Shown: positions 1 through 10,295, numbered from the stretch's first letter. The stretch: 30,739 bases of DNA from an uncultured Veillonella sp. (GCA_934183145.1 CAKPSA010000006.1:1-30739), one strand, 5' to 3'. The notes: generated from the letters alone by a model not told the origin. Numbers and translations: made by a program.

Positions 1-1743
1 CGTGTGTTAGACCGTATTGTAGGCTATAAATTAAGTCCACTATTATGGAAAAAGGTTTGTAAGGGCCTTAGTGCAGGTCGTGTACAGTCCGTTGCTGTTC
101 GTCTCATCTGTGAACGCGAACGAGAAATTCAAGCCTTTGTACCACAAGAATATTGGACTATTGAAGGCAATTTTGAAACGCCTAAAAAAGAGGCTTTCAC
201 AGCTGAATTAACTCATATTAAAGGTGAGAAAATCGATATTACTACTGAAAAGGATGCACAAGCCGTTGTCGATGCCATAGGCGGTGCCGATGCAGTGGTA
301 ACTAATGTGGAAAAGCGTAAGCGCTCTCGTAAGGCCGCACCACCATTTACAACATCAACGTTGCAACAGGATGGCGTTCGTAAGTTGAACTTTGGTGCAA
401 AGCGTACCATGATGATTGCTCAACATTTGTATGAAGGTTTAGAAATCGGCTCCTATGGTCATGTAGGTTTGATTACATATATGCGTACAGATTCTACGCG
501 TATTTCTAAAGAGATGCAAGCAATGGCTAAGGATTATATTCTTCGTAACTATGGTGAAGATTATTATCCATCTAAACCTAATATGTACGGTGCAAAAGGT
601 TCTGCTCAAGATGCCCATGAAGCGATTCGTCCTACATCATTAGAGCTAACACCAAAAATGGTAGAACCATTCTTGAGTCGTGATGAGCTAAAATTATATA
701 CGTTGATTTGGAATCGTTTTATGGCGAGCCAAATGGCACCTCAACAAAATGAATCCACTACCATTGAATTGACTGTTCATGATGACTACACATTTAAAGC
801 GACAGGCTCTCGGGTAATTTTCCCAGGTTTTAGTGCTGTTTATGAAGATGCAAAAAAAGAGGATGTTCCTCAATTGCCAGCGCTTAAAAAGAATGATGCT
901 GCTCATACTGTACAGGTATTGCCTGAACAACATTTCACGCAACCACCTCCACGTTACTCTGAGGCGAGCCTCATCAAAACATTGGAAGAGCTCGGTATTG
1001 GTCGTCCAAGTACATATGCTCCAATTCTTGATACAATCGTAAGTCGTAACTATGTAGAAAATACGAATAAACAATTTGTTCCTACAGAGTTAGGCTTTGT
1101 AGTGGTAGATTTCTTGATCGCGTACTTTGAAAAAATCATCAATACAGGTTTTACTCGCGATCTAGAAGAAGAACTTGATGCTATTGCATCAGGTAAGGAT
1201 ACGTATCTAAAGGTATTGTCTGATTTCTATGAAGTATTCGCTAAAGAGCTAGAGGATGCGAGCGATGTGGATCGCATCGAAATTGCATCTATGGAAAGTG
1301 ATGAAACGTGCGAACTCTGTCATAGCCCAATGGTATATAAATTTGGTCGCTATGGTAAGTTCCTTGCATGTTCTAACTTCCCAGAATGTAAAAATACTAA
1401 ACCTATTACGGTAGGGACAGGTGTAACTTGCCCTAAATGTAAAGAAGGAGAAATCGTAGAACGTAAGTCTCGTCGAGGACGTTTGTTCTATGGTTGTAAC
1501 CGTTATCCACAATGTGATTTCACATTATGGGATAAACCAACCCATGAATTCTGTGATACTTGTGGTTCTATTATGGTTGAAAAGACATATAAAAATGGGA
1601 CGACTAAGAAATTCTGTTCCAATGAAACGTGTCCAACTCGACCTCCAAAGAAAACTAGAAAGAAAAAGAGCGAAGCTAGTGAAGAAACTGTAAAAGAATC
1701 TAAGAAGTCTAGCAAAGCTAACGAGGAAACAACAGTTGAATAA
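1..1743 (+). CDS. topA: DNA topoisomerase I (type IA), 5' end cut by window edge
   Basis: Relaxes negatively supercoiled DNA by transient single-strand cleavage. The reading frame is open from base 1, so the true start and the N-terminal Toprim domain lie outside the window; about 580 residues remain. The catalytic tyrosine is in the ITYMRTDS motif (Tyr codon 478-480). The central region carries the family motif around [11 protein letters not shown]. The C-terminus has three successive Cys4 zinc ribbons of the topoisomerase type (starting CELC, CPKC and CDTC, about bases 1309-1650), followed by a Lys/Glu/Ser-rich tail that may bind DNA non-specifically. The stop overlaps the start of trmFO by 8 bases, so the two are probably cotranscribed and translationally coupled; topA-trmFO adjacency is common in Firmicutes. 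Identity is certain; the full length is unknown. Confidence 0.97.
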   Translation, partial: RVLDRIVGYKLSPLLWKKVCKGLSAGRVQSVAVRLICEREREIQAFVPQEYWTIEGNFETPKKEAFTAELTHIKGEKIDITTEKDAQAVVDAIGGADAVVTNVEKRKRSRKAAPPFTTSTLQQDGVRKLNFGAKRTMMIAQHLYEGLEIGSYGHVGLITYMRTDSTRISKEMQAMAKDYILRNYGEDYYPSKPNMYGAKGSAQDAHEAIRPTSLELTPKMVEPFLSRDELKLYTLIWNRFMASQMAPQQNESTTIELTVHDDYTFKATGSRVIFPGFSAVYEDAKKEDVPQLPALKKNDAAHTVQVLPEQHFTQPPPRYSEASLIKTLEELGIGRPSTYAPILDTIVSRNYVENTNKQFVPTELGFVVVDFLIAYFEKIINTGFTRDLEEELDAIASGKDTYLKVLSDFYEVFAKELEDASDVDRIEIASMESDETCELCHSPMVYKFGRYGKFLACSNFPECKNTKPITVGTGVTCPKCKEGEIVERKSRRGRLFYGCNRYPQCDFTLWDKPTHEFCDTCGSIMVEKTYKNGTTKKFCSNETCPTRPPKKTRKKKSEASEETVKESKKSSKANEETTVE

Positions 1744-3052
1744 TAAAAATGTTATTGTTATTGGTGCAGGTCTAGCTGGTTCTGAGGCAGCATGGCAGCT
1801 TGCCAACAGAGGGATTCATGTTGACTTATATGAAATGCGCCCCGTTAAGAGCTCTCCTGCGCACCAAACAGATCAATTTGCAGAACTCGTATGTAGTAAC
1901 TCTTTACGAGCTGGCAATATTGAAAATGCAGTAGGTCTTTTAAAAGAAGAGATGCGTCGTTTAGGCTCCATTATTATGGAATGTGCTGATGCGACTGCTG
2001 TACCTGCTGGAGGTGCATTAGCCGTTGATCGTCATCTATTTAGTGAAATGGTGACTGAAAAGATAAAAGGCCATCCTAATATTACAGTTTATCACGAAGA
2101 GGTAACCGAGATTCCTACTGAAGGTACTGTTATTTTTGCTTCTGGTCCCCTTACATCTGAAGCATTAGGGGATAAGATTAAAGAATTAACTGGTGAAACA
2201 GGCTTTTACTTCTACGATGCAGCAGCACCTATTGTTACAGCAGAATCGTTGAATTATGATAAAGTATTTGCTGCTTCTCGTTATGATAAGGGCGATGCAG
2301 ATTATCTTAACTGTCCTATGACAGAGGAAGAATACAAAGCATTCTGGCATGAGCTTACAACGGCTGAAGCAGTACAACCAAAGGATTTTGAAAAAGAAAT
2401 CTATTTCGAAGGTTGCATGCCTGTAGAAATTATGGCAAGCCGTGGTGAAGATACATTGCGCTATGGACCGTTAAAACCAGTTGGTTTGGTGGATAAGCGT
2501 ACCAATGAGGAGTCTTATGCAGTTGTTCAATTGCGTAAAGAAAATAAGGAAGGCACTATGTTTAACTTGGTAGGCTTCCAAACTCATTTAAAGTGGGGCG
2601 AACAAAAACGTGTATTTGGTATGATCCCAGGCCTTGAAAACGCAGAATTCGTTCGTTATGGTGTTATGCATCGTAATACGTATATCAACTCCCCCGAGTT
2701 GTTAAACCATGCATTCCAACTTCAAAAAGAACCGCGTTTATTCTTTGCGGGCCAAATGACAGGCGTAGAAGGTTATTTAGAATCTGCTGCTAGTGGTCTT
2801 ATGGTTGGTCTACAAGTGGACCGTTATTTAGGAGAATGTTCATTTATAGACTTCCCTAAAACTACCGCTATTGGATCTCTTAGTCACTATATTTCTAACT
2901 ATGAAGGTTCCAACTTCCAACCTATGAATGTCAACTTTGGTATTATGGATCCATGGCCTCAAAAAATCCGCAAGAAAAAAGAGAAAAATGCACTCATTGC
3001 TAATCGTGCATTAGAAGATCTAGATGCATTAAAAGCTAAAGAAAATTTATAA
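1736..3052 (+). CDS. trmFO: Methylenetetrahydrofolate-tRNA-(uracil-5-)-methyltransferase TrmFO
   Basis: Flavoprotein that makes 5-methyluridine at position 54 of tRNA using methylenetetrahydrofolate and reduced FAD rather than SAM. The N-terminus shows the FAD-binding dinucleotide fold ([15 protein letters not shown], residues 7-20). The two cysteines known to matter in the Bacillus enzyme are present: Cys53 in ELVCSNSLR and Cys227 in [14 protein letters not shown]. At 438 residues the length is normal for the family. The start is a TTG at 1736 that overlaps the topA stop; a GAGGA element lies 7-8 bases upstream, and no ATG or GTG is available in frame before the conserved nucleotide-binding motif. 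Last gene of the topA unit, followed by a strong terminator. Confidence 0.96.
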   Translation: MNNKNVIVIGAGLAGSEAAWQLANRGIHVDLYEMRPVKSSPAHQTDQFAELVCSNSLRAGNIENAVGLLKEEMRRLGSIIMECADATAVPAGGALAVDRHLFSEMVTEKIKGHPNITVYHEEVTEIPTEGTVIFASGPLTSEALGDKIKELTGETGFYFYDAAAPIVTAESLNYDKVFAASRYDKGDADYLNCPMTEEEYKAFWHELTTAEAVQPKDFEKEIYFEGCMPVEIMASRGEDTLRYGPLKPVGLVDKRTNEESYAVVQLRKENKEGTMFNLVGFQTHLKWGEQKRVFGMIPGLENAEFVRYGVMHRNTYINSPELLNHAFQLQKEPRLFFAGQMTGVEGYLESAASGLMVGLQVDRYLGECSFIDFPKTTAIGSLSHYISNYEGSNFQPMNVNFGIMDPWPQKIRKKKEKNALIANRALEDLDALKAKENL

Positions 3053-3110
3053 GCTTTGGTCTTATAACATAAATTGCTCAATACTATATGTGTTTTTAGA
3101 CTTATAAAGA

Positions 3111-3154
3111 AAAATCCTTCATTCAATGGGACACCCATGAATGAAGGATTTTTT
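3111..3154. terminator. Bidirectional intrinsic terminator between trmFO and lgt
   Basis: A stem of about 19 base pairs (left arm 3111-3130 with one bulged A, loop ACA, right arm 3134-3152) has an A-run on its left and a T-run on its right. It can therefore terminate trmFO on the plus strand and lgt on the minus strand. Confidence 0.9.
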
Positions 3155-3188
3155 ATTATTCATAATATATGTTTACTATTATTTGTTA

Positions 3189-4013
3189 TTATTTACGTTT
3201 TTTTGTTTTAGGCGCTGTTTCTGTAGTTTCAAGTACAGGTTGACTTTTCTTTTCTAAGTAGCCTAGATAGATAAATAGACAAATGCCAACGACGATAACA
3301 ATAAGACTAGTCATCTGAGCAGATTTTAAGCCTAATGTTAAGTCTACATAGTCACCGCGCAAGAATTCAAGGAAGAATCTAGCTGTAGAGTAGAGAATGG
3401 CATATAGTACGAATACTTGACCTTTAGCATGTTTAAAGGAGCTAAATAAAAGGAGAGCTACAAATATAAGAATGTCGATTTGACCTTCCCAGATTTCGGC
3501 TGGCCATAATGGTTGATTGCCATACGTGCGATGTGCTAACGTACTTTCAGGATAGAGAATGCCAAAATTACCGCCCGTAGGATGTCCAAAAGCATCGCCA
3601 TTTAGAAGGTTTGCCATACGTCCTACAGATTGAGCCAAGATTAATGCAGGTGCAAATAAATCTGCAAAGGCCCAGAAGTCGATATTGTTTTTACGTAAGT
3701 ACCAGTAACCAGCAATGGTGCCTAATACAACGCCACCTTGGATGGCCATACCACCTTGCCATACAAAGGGAATTTCTAATAAATGATTGCCATAATAGTG
3801 CCAATCAAAGAAGAATACGTCCCATAATCTAGCCCCGATGAGACCTGCTACGGCAACAGTAATGGAAAAGTCGATGATGTGTTCATGCCATCCTCGACCA
3901 TCTTTTTTTAATAAAACATAGGCAACCGAGGCACCACAGATGATAGCTAAGGCTAACATGGCACCATAGGCCCTGATAGGGAAGTCACCTATAAAAAATA
4001 GATATTGATGCAT
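3189..4013 (-). CDS. lgt: Prolipoprotein diacylglyceryl transferase
   Basis: Inner-membrane enzyme that moves a diacylglyceryl group from phosphatidylglycerol to the lipobox cysteine of prolipoproteins, the first step of lipoprotein maturation. The 274-residue protein has about seven hydrophobic segments. It carries the Lgt signature as GRMANLLNGDAFG, preceded by the conserved WQGGMAIQGG segment; a Gln stands where the E. coli enzyme has His103, a position I believe varies in Firmicutes. The C-terminal region contains RFFLEFLRGD, matching the family's conserved Arg segment, and ends in a basic tail. The ATG at 4013 has an AAGGAG element about 6 bases upstream. It is transcribed alone, divergently from the GH18 gene, from a good sigma-A promoter at 4054-4082. 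Confidence 0.95.
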   Translation of the reverse strand: MHQYLFFIGDFPIRAYGAMLALAIICGASVAYVLLKKDGRGWHEHIIDFSITVAVAGLIGARLWDVFFFDWHYYGNHLLEIPFVWQGGMAIQGGVVLGTIAGYWYLRKNNIDFWAFADLFAPALILAQSVGRMANLLNGDAFGHPTGGNFGILYPESTLAHRTYGNQPLWPAEIWEGQIDILIFVALLLFSSFKHAKGQVFVLYAILYSTARFFLEFLRGDYVDLTLGLKSAQMTSLIVIVVGICLFIYLGYLEKKSQPVLETTETAPKTKKRK

Positions 4014-4053
4014 ATAAAACTCCTTATGTAATAACTTGTATTGTATAAGATAA

Positions 4054-4082
4054 ATTATAAATTACATGTACCCTTCATGCAA
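4054..4082 (-). promoter_or_regulatory. Sigma-A promoter for lgt
   Basis: Read on the minus strand: TTGCAT (4082-4077), 17-base spacer, TATAAT (4059-4054). It lies about 40 bases upstream of the lgt start. Confidence 0.75.
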
Positions 4083-4107
4083 CAACTGAGAGGAATTCTA
4101 TATAATA

Positions 4108-4116
4108 TGGTATAAT
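4108..4116 (+). promoter_or_regulatory. Extended -10 promoter for the GH18 gene
   Basis: TGGTATAAT is an extended -10 element (TGn-TATAAT). A second TATAAT lies just upstream at 4101-4106. No good -35 box is visible. The leader also holds a small TCCCC/GGGGA hairpin (4135-4148) before the AGGAG ribosome binding site at 4157-4161. Confidence 0.65.
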
Positions 4117-4166
4117 ATAGAGATTGAAATTGTATCCCCTTTAGGGGACTAGAGTTAGGAGAGTTC

Positions 4167-5771
4167 ATGATTCGTAAATCTACTATTTTAAAATCTTTAA
4201 CAGCTTTGGTAATGTCTGCATTATCTAGTACAGCCGTACAAGCAGAAGTATTAGTGCCTATTGATCAATTCTTGGCGAATACTACGCGTCATTACGAAGC
4301 TAATCAATATAAAACATCCTATACGATATATGTTCCTCAAACAGTATTACAAGGAAATACTATCGTTTTAGATCCTGCTGCTGTTGGGGAACCTGTAAAA
4401 TTGCCCACAACTAGCAAAAATGGCACGACCTATGTCGATATTGAATCTGATCCAACTATGCTTGGTGTGAGCTATACAAAGACGAATGGTCAATTAACAT
4501 TAGGTCCTGCACCACAAGCTTCTACGGTAAAAGCTCCGTATACAATGCAAACACCATTGTCTTGGGCGTTTGATCCATGGCCAACACAGGGAACTCCATA
4601 TCAAGCAAAACTTAATGCTAGCGGTGATAATATCATTTCTCCCAGCTGGTTTAAATTGCATAGCCTTGGCCTCGAAGCAAGTCCTAATGTAAGCATTGAT
4701 TATGTTAACGATTATAAGAGTAAAGGTTACCACGTATGGCCTTTGATTACGAATCGATTCGACCCTGGCTTTACTAGTGGTATCTTAGCAGATCAATCTG
4801 TATGGAAAAAATATGCTCATAACCTCGTGCAATATGCTTATATTTATGGCTTTGATGGGTATAACTTTGACTTTGAAAATATTGATTATGCCGACCGTGA
4901 TCGTTTAACAGCGTTTGTAGCATATTTATCTAACCATTTACATCAATATAATATTAAAACATCCATTGATGTAACTGGTTATTCTGATAGCCCTGAATGG
5001 TCATTAGTATATAACCGTAGTGCCTTTGCTAATTCCGTAGACTATGTAGTTCTCATGGCTTATGATGAAACATGGGCTAAGAGTACGACAGCAGGTCCTG
5101 TAGCAAGTTATCCATGGGTTCGCAATCATACAGAAAAAATGCTTTCTGAAGTGCCATCCCAAAAACTAGTACTAGGTGTGCCATTCTATATGCGCTTATG
5201 GCATGATACAAATGGCTATGCTAAAGGCGAAACATTGGCTATGAAAAATACGGGCAATTATTTTGCAAACTACAAGGATAAAATGACATGGGATGATAGA
5301 TTAAAATTATATTATTTATCCATCCCAACTAGTTCTGGTTCTGACCGTATTTGGTTTGAAGATAATACGTCTTTAGGTTTGAAGCTAGATCTTGTAAAAG
5401 AGTTACAACTTGGTGGTTTTGCTGCATGGCGTAAAGGCTTTGAAGACGAATCCACTATTGCTATGATTCAAGAAAAAGACTTAGGACGTGGTATTCCAAA
5501 ATCCGCTACTGTAGTTACTCCTGAACCTGTAGTAGAAGAAACAAAACCATTAACTAAGCTAGAACAATATAAATTACGCCTAGAGGAAAAAGAAAAGGCA
5601 AAAGCCGCTAAGGCAGAAGCGAAACGGAAGGCTAAAGAGGAAAAAGAATTAGCTAAACGTAAAGCTAAGGAAGAAGCTGAACAAGCTAAAGCGGAGAAAA
5701 AACGTCAAGCAGAGGAAGCTAAGGCAGAGAAAAAACGCTTATCAAAATCTGTACAAGTAGTAAAACGCTAG
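4167..5771 (+). CDS. Secreted GH18-family glycoside hydrolase with charged helical tail
   Basis: Probably an exported enzyme acting on peptidoglycan or another beta-1,4-linked N-acetylglucosamine polymer; the substrate is inference. Residues 1-26 form a signal peptide (basic N-terminus, hydrophobic core, VQA cleavage site). Residues about 27-120 may be a copper-amine-oxidase-N-like domain. Residues about 125-445 are a GH18 barrel with the catalytic DGYNFDFE motif (Asp230, Asp235, proton donor Glu237), then VVLMAYDE and LVLGVPFYMRLW, as in the YaaH/YdhD spore-wall glycosidases. Residues about 463-534 are almost entirely Lys, Glu, Ala and Arg, predicting a long single helix or coiled coil that may bind the wall. 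The ATG has AGGAG 5 bases upstream. Transcribed alone from an extended -10 promoter. Confidence 0.85.
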   Translation: MIRKSTILKSLTALVMSALSSTAVQAEVLVPIDQFLANTTRHYEANQYKTSYTIYVPQTVLQGNTIVLDPAAVGEPVKLPTTSKNGTTYVDIESDPTMLGVSYTKTNGQLTLGPAPQASTVKAPYTMQTPLSWAFDPWPTQGTPYQAKLNASGDNIISPSWFKLHSLGLEASPNVSIDYVNDYKSKGYHVWPLITNRFDPGFTSGILADQSVWKKYAHNLVQYAYIYGFDGYNFDFENIDYADRDRLTAFVAYLSNHLHQYNIKTSIDVTGYSDSPEWSLVYNRSAFANSVDYVVLMAYDETWAKSTTAGPVASYPWVRNHTEKMLSEVPSQKLVLGVPFYMRLWHDTNGYAKGETLAMKNTGNYFANYKDKMTWDDRLKLYYLSIPTSSGSDRIWFEDNTSLGLKLDLVKELQLGGFAAWRKGFEDESTIAMIQEKDLGRGIPKSATVVTPEPVVEETKPLTKLEQYKLRLEEKEKAKAAKAEAKRKAKEEKELAKRKAKEEAEQAKAEKKRQAEEAKAEKKRLSKSVQVVKR

Positions 5772-5774
5772 AGT

Positions 5775-5803
5775 TTGACTGCTTTCATAGTACGTAGTAA
5801 AAT
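5775..5803 (+). promoter_or_regulatory. Sigma-A promoter for leuS
   Basis: TTGACT (5775-5780), 17-base spacer, TAAAAT (5798-5803), giving a leader of roughly 50 bases. The leader is too short for a T-box, so leuS does not appear to be controlled by tRNA-Leu in that way. The ribosome binding site GAGGAGG precedes the ATG. Confidence 0.75.
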
Positions 5804-5861
5804 AAAAATATTGATTATAAAACGGCAACTAATGAGGTTGACTATATGAGGAGGCCCCTAC

Positions 5862-8330
5862 ATGAATGAAAAATATGTAGCCCAAGATATTGAGAAAAAG
5901 TGGCAAAAGTATTGGGATGATAACCATACATTTAAAACAGAATATGATGAATCTAAAGAAAAATACTATGTATTAGAAATGTTTCCGTACCCATCTGGTA
6001 ACTTACATATGGGTCACGTGCGTAACTATTCCATTGGTGACGTAGTAGCTCGTTTCAAAAAAATGAAGGGCTTTAATGTGTTGCATCCAATGGGCTGGGA
6101 CTCCTTTGGTATGCCTGCAGAAAATGCGGCTATCAAACATGGTATTGCACCTAAAACATGGACATTGGACAATATCGAGAACATGAAATTGCAACAAAAA
6201 GCACTTGGCTTGTCCTATGATTGGGACCGTGAAGTTGCAACATGTAAAGAAGATTATTACAAATGGACTCAATGGTTCTTCCAACAATTTTATAAAAAAG
6301 GCTTAGCATACAAAAAAGAAGCTAAAGTAAACTGGTGTGAAACGTGCCATACTGTATTGGCGAACGAACAAGTTATCGACGGTGCTTGCTGGCGTTGTGA
6401 TAACCCAGTTGAGAAAAAAGATTTGTCTCAATGGTTCTTGCGTATTACCGAATATGCTGATCGCTTGTTAACTGATTTAGACACTCTTGATCACTGGCCA
6501 CAACGTGTTAAATTGATGCAAAAGAACTGGATTGGTCGCTCTGAAGGTACAGAGTTCTCCTTCGAAGTTCCATCCATTAATGAACGCGTATCTGTGTATA
6601 CTACACGAGTTGATACTATTTATGGCGTAAGCTATGTAGTATTGGCTCCTGAACATCCATATGTAGAACGCCTTATTGAAAATGCTCCTAATAAAGCTGA
6701 ATTAGAAGCTTTTATTACGCGTATGCGCAATATGAGCGATATTGACCGTACATCTACAGATGCACCTAAAGAAGGTATGTTCACTGGTTCCTATGCAGTA
6801 AACCCTATGTCTGGCGAACAAGTTCCAGTTTGGATTGCTAACTATGTATTAGTAGACTATGGTACTGGCGCTGTAATGGGTTCCCCTGCACATGATGAAC
6901 GTGACTGGGAATTTGCTCATAAATATGATTTGCCAATCAAACAAGTTGTAGCTCGGAAAGGCGAAGAATATAGCCTTGAAAAATGGCAAGAATGGTACCA
7001 TGAAGATGGCATTCTAGTTAACTCTGGTGAATATAACGGCCAAACATCTGAAGAGGCTCGTAAAAATATTACCGCTGCTCTTAATGAACGCGGCATTGGT
7101 GAAGGTAAAGTAAACTTCCGCCTTCGCGACTGGTTGATTTCTCGTCAACGTTATTGGGGCGTGCCAATTCCTGTAGTATATTGTGAAAAATGCGGTGAAC
7201 AACTCGTTCCTGAAGAAGAGTTGCCAGTACGCTTGCCAGAGGATGTTAAATTTGAATCTGGTGCCGTATCTCCATTGGCTACATCTGAAAGCTTCTTAAA
7301 TACTACATGTCCTAAATGTGGTGGTCCTGCACGTCGTGAGACAGATACAATGGACACATTTATCGATTCCTCTTGGTACTTCTTGCGCTATACAGATGCT
7401 AAAAATGACCAAGCTCCATTCGATAAAAAAATCGCTAATTACTGGATGAACGTTGATCAATATATCGGCGGTATTGAACATGCTATCTTGCACTTGTTGT
7501 ACTCTAGATTTTTTGTGAAAGTTATTCATGATTTAGGCCTTATCGAAGCTAACGAACCATTCCGTGGTTTGTTGACACAAGGTATGGTTCTTAAAGAAGG
7601 CAGCAAGATGTCTAAATCCAAAGGTAATGTAGTTTCTCCTGAAGAAATTATCAATACCTATGGTGCTGATACTGCACGTTTGTTCATTCTATTTGCAGCG
7701 CCTGTAGATCGTGACCTTGATTGGTCTGACCAAGGTGTTGAAGGTTCTTACCGTTTCTTAGGTCGTGTATGGCGTATTGTTGATGCATACAACGAAGAAG
7801 CTAAGAAAAACGTAACTGGTGAACTTACAAAAGACGAATTTGCATTGCGTCGTGAATTGCACCGTGTTATCAAGAAGGTAACAGAAGACCTCGATAACAA
7901 CTTCAACTTCAATACTGCTATTTCTGCCATCATGGAACTTGTAAATGCTATGTACGCTCATAAGGACAAAGCTGATACAATTAATAGCGCTTTAGCTAAT
8001 GAATTGACTCATTCCTTATTACTTCTTTTAGCACCATTCGTTCCTCATATGACAGAAGAGTTGTGGCATGAATTGGGTGAAACTACATCCATCCACACTG
8101 AAAATTGGCCTGTATATGAAGAGGCGGCTCTTGTTGTAGATGAAGTAGAAGTAGTATTACAAGTAAATGGTAAAGTTCGTGATAAACTTACTGTTTCCGT
8201 AAATATTACAAAAGAAGAATTAGAAACATTGGCTAAAGAATCTAGCCGTGTTCAAGAGTTTACAGAAGGTAAAAATATTGTAAAAGTTATTTATGTTCCT
8301 GGTAAACTTGTAAATATCGTTGTTAAATAA
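5862..8330 (+). CDS. leuS: Leucyl-tRNA synthetase
   Basis: Class I synthetase that charges tRNA-Leu with leucine in the cytoplasm. At 822 residues it has the normal bacterial length. The HIGH-type motif is HMGH (residues 49-52) within the conserved [19 protein letters not shown] region. KMSKS is at residues 582-586. The inserted CP1 editing domain is present, with its conserved TRVDTIYG and [13 protein letters not shown] segments, so mischarged tRNA should be hydrolysed. Two zinc-ribbon Cys clusters are seen (CETC...CWRC, and CEKC...CPKC in the leucine-specific region). The start has a GAGGAGG ribosome binding site. Transcribed from its own promoter and ended by a terminator before the deaminase gene. 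Confidence 0.98.
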   Translation: MNEKYVAQDIEKKWQKYWDDNHTFKTEYDESKEKYYVLEMFPYPSGNLHMGHVRNYSIGDVVARFKKMKGFNVLHPMGWDSFGMPAENAAIKHGIAPKTWTLDNIENMKLQQKALGLSYDWDREVATCKEDYYKWTQWFFQQFYKKGLAYKKEAKVNWCETCHTVLANEQVIDGACWRCDNPVEKKDLSQWFLRITEYADRLLTDLDTLDHWPQRVKLMQKNWIGRSEGTEFSFEVPSINERVSVYTTRVDTIYGVSYVVLAPEHPYVERLIENAPNKAELEAFITRMRNMSDIDRTSTDAPKEGMFTGSYAVNPMSGEQVPVWIANYVLVDYGTGAVMGSPAHDERDWEFAHKYDLPIKQVVARKGEEYSLEKWQEWYHEDGILVNSGEYNGQTSEEARKNITAALNERGIGEGKVNFRLRDWLISRQRYWGVPIPVVYCEKCGEQLVPEEELPVRLPEDVKFESGAVSPLATSESFLNTTCPKCGGPARRETDTMDTFIDSSWYFLRYTDAKNDQAPFDKKIANYWMNVDQYIGGIEHAILHLLYSRFFVKVIHDLGLIEANEPFRGLLTQGMVLKEGSKMSKSKGNVVSPEEIINTYGADTARLFILFAAPVDRDLDWSDQGVEGSYRFLGRVWRIVDAYNEEAKKNVTGELTKDEFALRRELHRVIKKVTEDLDNNFNFNTAISAIMELVNAMYAHKDKADTINSALANELTHSLLLLLAPFVPHMTEELWHELGETTSIHTENWPVYEEAALVVDEVEVVLQVNGKVRDKLTVSVNITKEELETLAKESSRVQEFTEGKNIVKVIYVPGKLVNIVVK

Positions 8331-8354
8331 CGATATTCTATTCGTTTAATACAG

Positions 8355-8394
8355 TAAGCCCCCAACTACATAGGTAGAAGGGGGCTTATTTTAT
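8355..8394 (+). terminator. Intrinsic terminator after leuS
   Basis: TAAGCCCCC (8355-8363) pairs perfectly with GGGGGCTTA (8380-8388) and is followed by TTTTAT. It ends leuS only 12 bases before the deaminase start. No clear promoter follows it, so the deaminase may rely on read-through. Confidence 0.88.
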
Positions 8395-8406
8395 AGTGAG
8401 GTAATT

Positions 8407-8886
8407 ATGGCAAAACGTAGCGATTATATTTCCTGGGATGAATACTTCATGGGCGTTGCCATTTTGGCAGCACAACGTTCTAAAGATCCTAATACACAAG
8501 TAGGTGCCTGTATTGTAAGCAATGACAATAAAATTTTATCCATTGGTTACAATGGTATGCCTTTAAACTGTAGTGATGATGATTTCACATGGGAACGCGA
8601 TACAGCAGATGATAATAAATACTTTTATACTGTACATAGCGAACTCAATGCCATACTTAATTATCGGGGCGGTTCTTTAGAAGGTTCTAAAATATATGTA
8701 ACACTATTCCCTTGTAATGAATGTGCAAAAGCCATCATTCAAAGTGGTATTAAGGCCGTTATTTATCGCGATGATCTCTATAAGGATACAAAAGAAGTAA
8801 AAGCATCTAAGAGGATGCTAAAAACAGCAGGTGTAGAAATTATTGAATATAAACCTACAGGACGTACTTTACATATTACCGTATGA
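8407..8886 (+). CDS. Deoxycytidylate (dCMP) deaminase, ComEB family
   Basis: Converts dCMP to dUMP, feeding thymidylate synthesis. The 159-residue protein has the zinc-dependent cytidine/dCMP deaminase signature: His77 and Glu79 in VHSELNAI, and Cys103 and Cys106 in PCNEC. The N-terminal SWDEYFMGVAILAAQRSKDPNTQVGAC region is typical of dCMP deaminases. In Bacillus the orthologue is comEB and sits between comEA and comEC; here comEA and comEC lie further on, separated by an aminopeptidase on the opposite strand. A GAGG ribosome binding site precedes the ATG. No obvious promoter lies between the leuS terminator and this gene. Confidence 0.92.
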   Translation: MAKRSDYISWDEYFMGVAILAAQRSKDPNTQVGACIVSNDNKILSIGYNGMPLNCSDDDFTWERDTADDNKYFYTVHSELNAILNYRGGSLEGSKIYVTLFPCNECAKAIIQSGIKAVIYRDDLYKDTKEVKASKRMLKTAGVEIIEYKPTGRTLHITV

Positions 8887-8913
8887 TAAAGTATAAAACA
8901 ATAATATTACAAG

Positions 8914-8952
8914 AAAAGCTCTTATCTATTAAAAATCGATAAGAGCTTTTTC
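8914..8952. terminator. Bidirectional terminator between dCMP deaminase and aminopeptidase
   Basis: A perfect 13-base-pair stem (AAAAGCTCTTATC 8914-8926, GATAAGAGCTTTT 8938-8950) with T-rich sequence after it on both strands, between two convergent genes. Confidence 0.9.
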
Positions 8953-8985
8953 TATATTTTTACTATGTTAGATTGTATACCTAAA

Positions 8986-10215
8986 TTATACTTGTAAACG
9001 ACCATCAATCATAATGTCTACTTCTTGACCGTCACGAGTGTAGCCCTTGATGTTCATCCGTTCATGGCCAATCATAAAGTCCACATGTGTCAAGGAGTGG
9101 TTAAGGCCGCGTTCCTTTAATTCTTCTTCAGATAAACCATCGCTGTTTTTTAGGCATGTAGGATAGGATGCACCAATTGCTAAATGACAGGACGCATTTT
9201 CATCAAATAATGTTTCGTAGAAGATTTGGTTAGACTGGCTAATTGGGCTGAAGTGATCAACCAAGGCAACCTCGCCGAGATACTGAGAACCTTCATCAGT
9301 TTCTACTAATTCTTTTAGAACTTCATAACCTTCTTTGGCAGTGTATTCTACAATTTTACCTTCTTTGAATGTAAAGGAGAAATCAGAAATAGTGTTGCCA
9401 TGGTATATTAAAGGTTTTGTGCTGTGCACAACGCCATTTACACCATTATATTGAGGAGCAGAGAAAACTTCTTCTGTAGGAATATTAGCATTGAAAATAG
9501 TACCATCTTTAGAGGATTCTTCACCACCTAGCCAGATATGGCCTTCTGGTAATTCCAATAGGAGGTTAGTACCATTTTCACAAGTATAACGCAATGCCTT
9601 TAAGTCTAATTTATTCAATGCTTCACAACGGTGACGCAATTTTGCCATGTGATGACGATATGTATCTTTTGCTTCGATACCTTCAATGCGACAAAGTTTT
9701 AATAATGTTGCCCACAATTGGTCGATTTTTTCTTCGTCCGTACCTTCATAGCCAAGTAGATCTGCCCATAGAACTGTAGGTACAGAGGCAACACACCATG
9801 TAACAGAAGAGTTCATGATAGCTGTATGATAGAAGGACAATGCTTTATTCAAATTACGAGATTGTAAGGAAATACGATCTGTTGGAATGCCTTCTAAGGC
9901 TTTTGGATTAGCACTAATTAAAGATAAGAAGGCGGCCTTTTCATCGATGTACTGCTTGTAGAATTCAGGAATCCAGTTAGCTGGTTTTTCTAAAACAGAC
10001 TCGTTAGCATGCAATAAACGTTGACGGGCAATAGGGGAACATCTCCAGTTAAGAACAACCTCCTTAGCACCTAGTTCATATGCTTCCTCAGTAACGATTA
10101 CTGCAAAATCTTTATTTTCTACATCAACAGAAATAACTAATGTTTGATCCTGTTGTAAATTTACGCCGTATTTTAGCAATGTATGGGCATATTTTTTTAA
10201 TGTATCTTGATTCAT
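8986..10215 (-). CDS. Aminopeptidase, M29 family (AmpS/AmpT/PepS-like)
   Basis: Cytosolic metallo-aminopeptidase removing N-terminal residues from peptides. The 409-residue length and overall pattern fit family M29. The five metal ligands known from the Thermus enzyme can be matched by position: Glu249 (NIPTEEVF), Glu315 (YLGEVALV), His344 (ASCHLAIG), His377 and Asp379 (LTHVDFMIG). The substrate range cannot be read from sequence. The ATG has AAAGGAGA upstream on the minus strand. It lies between the comEB-like and comEA genes but points the other way, so it looks like a single-gene unit that interrupts a former comE cluster. Confidence 0.92.
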   Translation of the reverse strand: MNQDTLKKYAHTLLKYGVNLQQDQTLVISVDVENKDFAVIVTEEAYELGAKEVVLNWRCSPIARQRLLHANESVLEKPANWIPEFYKQYIDEKAAFLSLISANPKALEGIPTDRISLQSRNLNKALSFYHTAIMNSSVTWCVASVPTVLWADLLGYEGTDEEKIDQLWATLLKLCRIEGIEAKDTYRHHMAKLRHRCEALNKLDLKALRYTCENGTNLLLELPEGHIWLGGEESSKDGTIFNANIPTEEVFSAPQYNGVNGVVHSTKPLIYHGNTISDFSFTFKEGKIVEYTAKEGYEVLKELVETDEGSQYLGEVALVDHFSPISQSNQIFYETLFDENASCHLAIGASYPTCLKNSDGLSEEELKERGLNHSLTHVDFMIGHERMNIKGYTRDGQEVDIMIDGRLQV

Positions 10216-10245
10216 AAATTCTCCTTTTATTCGACATCAATTGAT

Positions 10246-10295
10246 AAACTCCTGCTGGTGTGACTAATAGAGTCAGTGGTAGGAGTTTTATTTTT
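10246..10295 (+). promoter_or_regulatory. Terminator-like hairpin in the comEA leader (possible attenuator)
   Basis: Outer stem AAACTCCT (10246-10253) / AGGAGTTT (10281-10288), internal loop, inner stem TGACT/AGTCA with loop AATAG, then TTTTATTTTT. No plus-strand gene lies close upstream for it to end, and comEA begins 32 bases later. A weak promoter candidate (TTGATA 10241-10246, 18-base spacer, TAATAG 10265-10270) overlaps it, so whether transcripts include the whole hairpin is unclear. The CTCCT of the 5' arm could also pair with the comEA ribosome binding site AGGAGG at 10315-10320. Confidence 0.5.

Noticed and set aside
694..1074. Open frame of 126 codons on the minus strand inside topA
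   Set aside because: It lies entirely opposite conserved topA sequence, has no ribosome binding site and encodes no recognisable protein.
3735..3770. Gln in Lgt where E. coli has the important His103
   Set aside because: As far as I recall this position varies among Firmicutes enzymes, and the rest of the protein is intact, so it is not evidence of inactivity.
5560..5771. Lys/Glu/Ala-rich end of the GH18 gene as a frameshift or unrelated fused gene
   Set aside because: The frame is continuous, codon use is the same as in the body, and such charged helical tails are common in wall-associated proteins.
5772..5861. Possible T-box leader for leuS
   Set aside because: The leader is only about 50 bases from the predicted start and has no T-box sequence, specifier stem or terminator.
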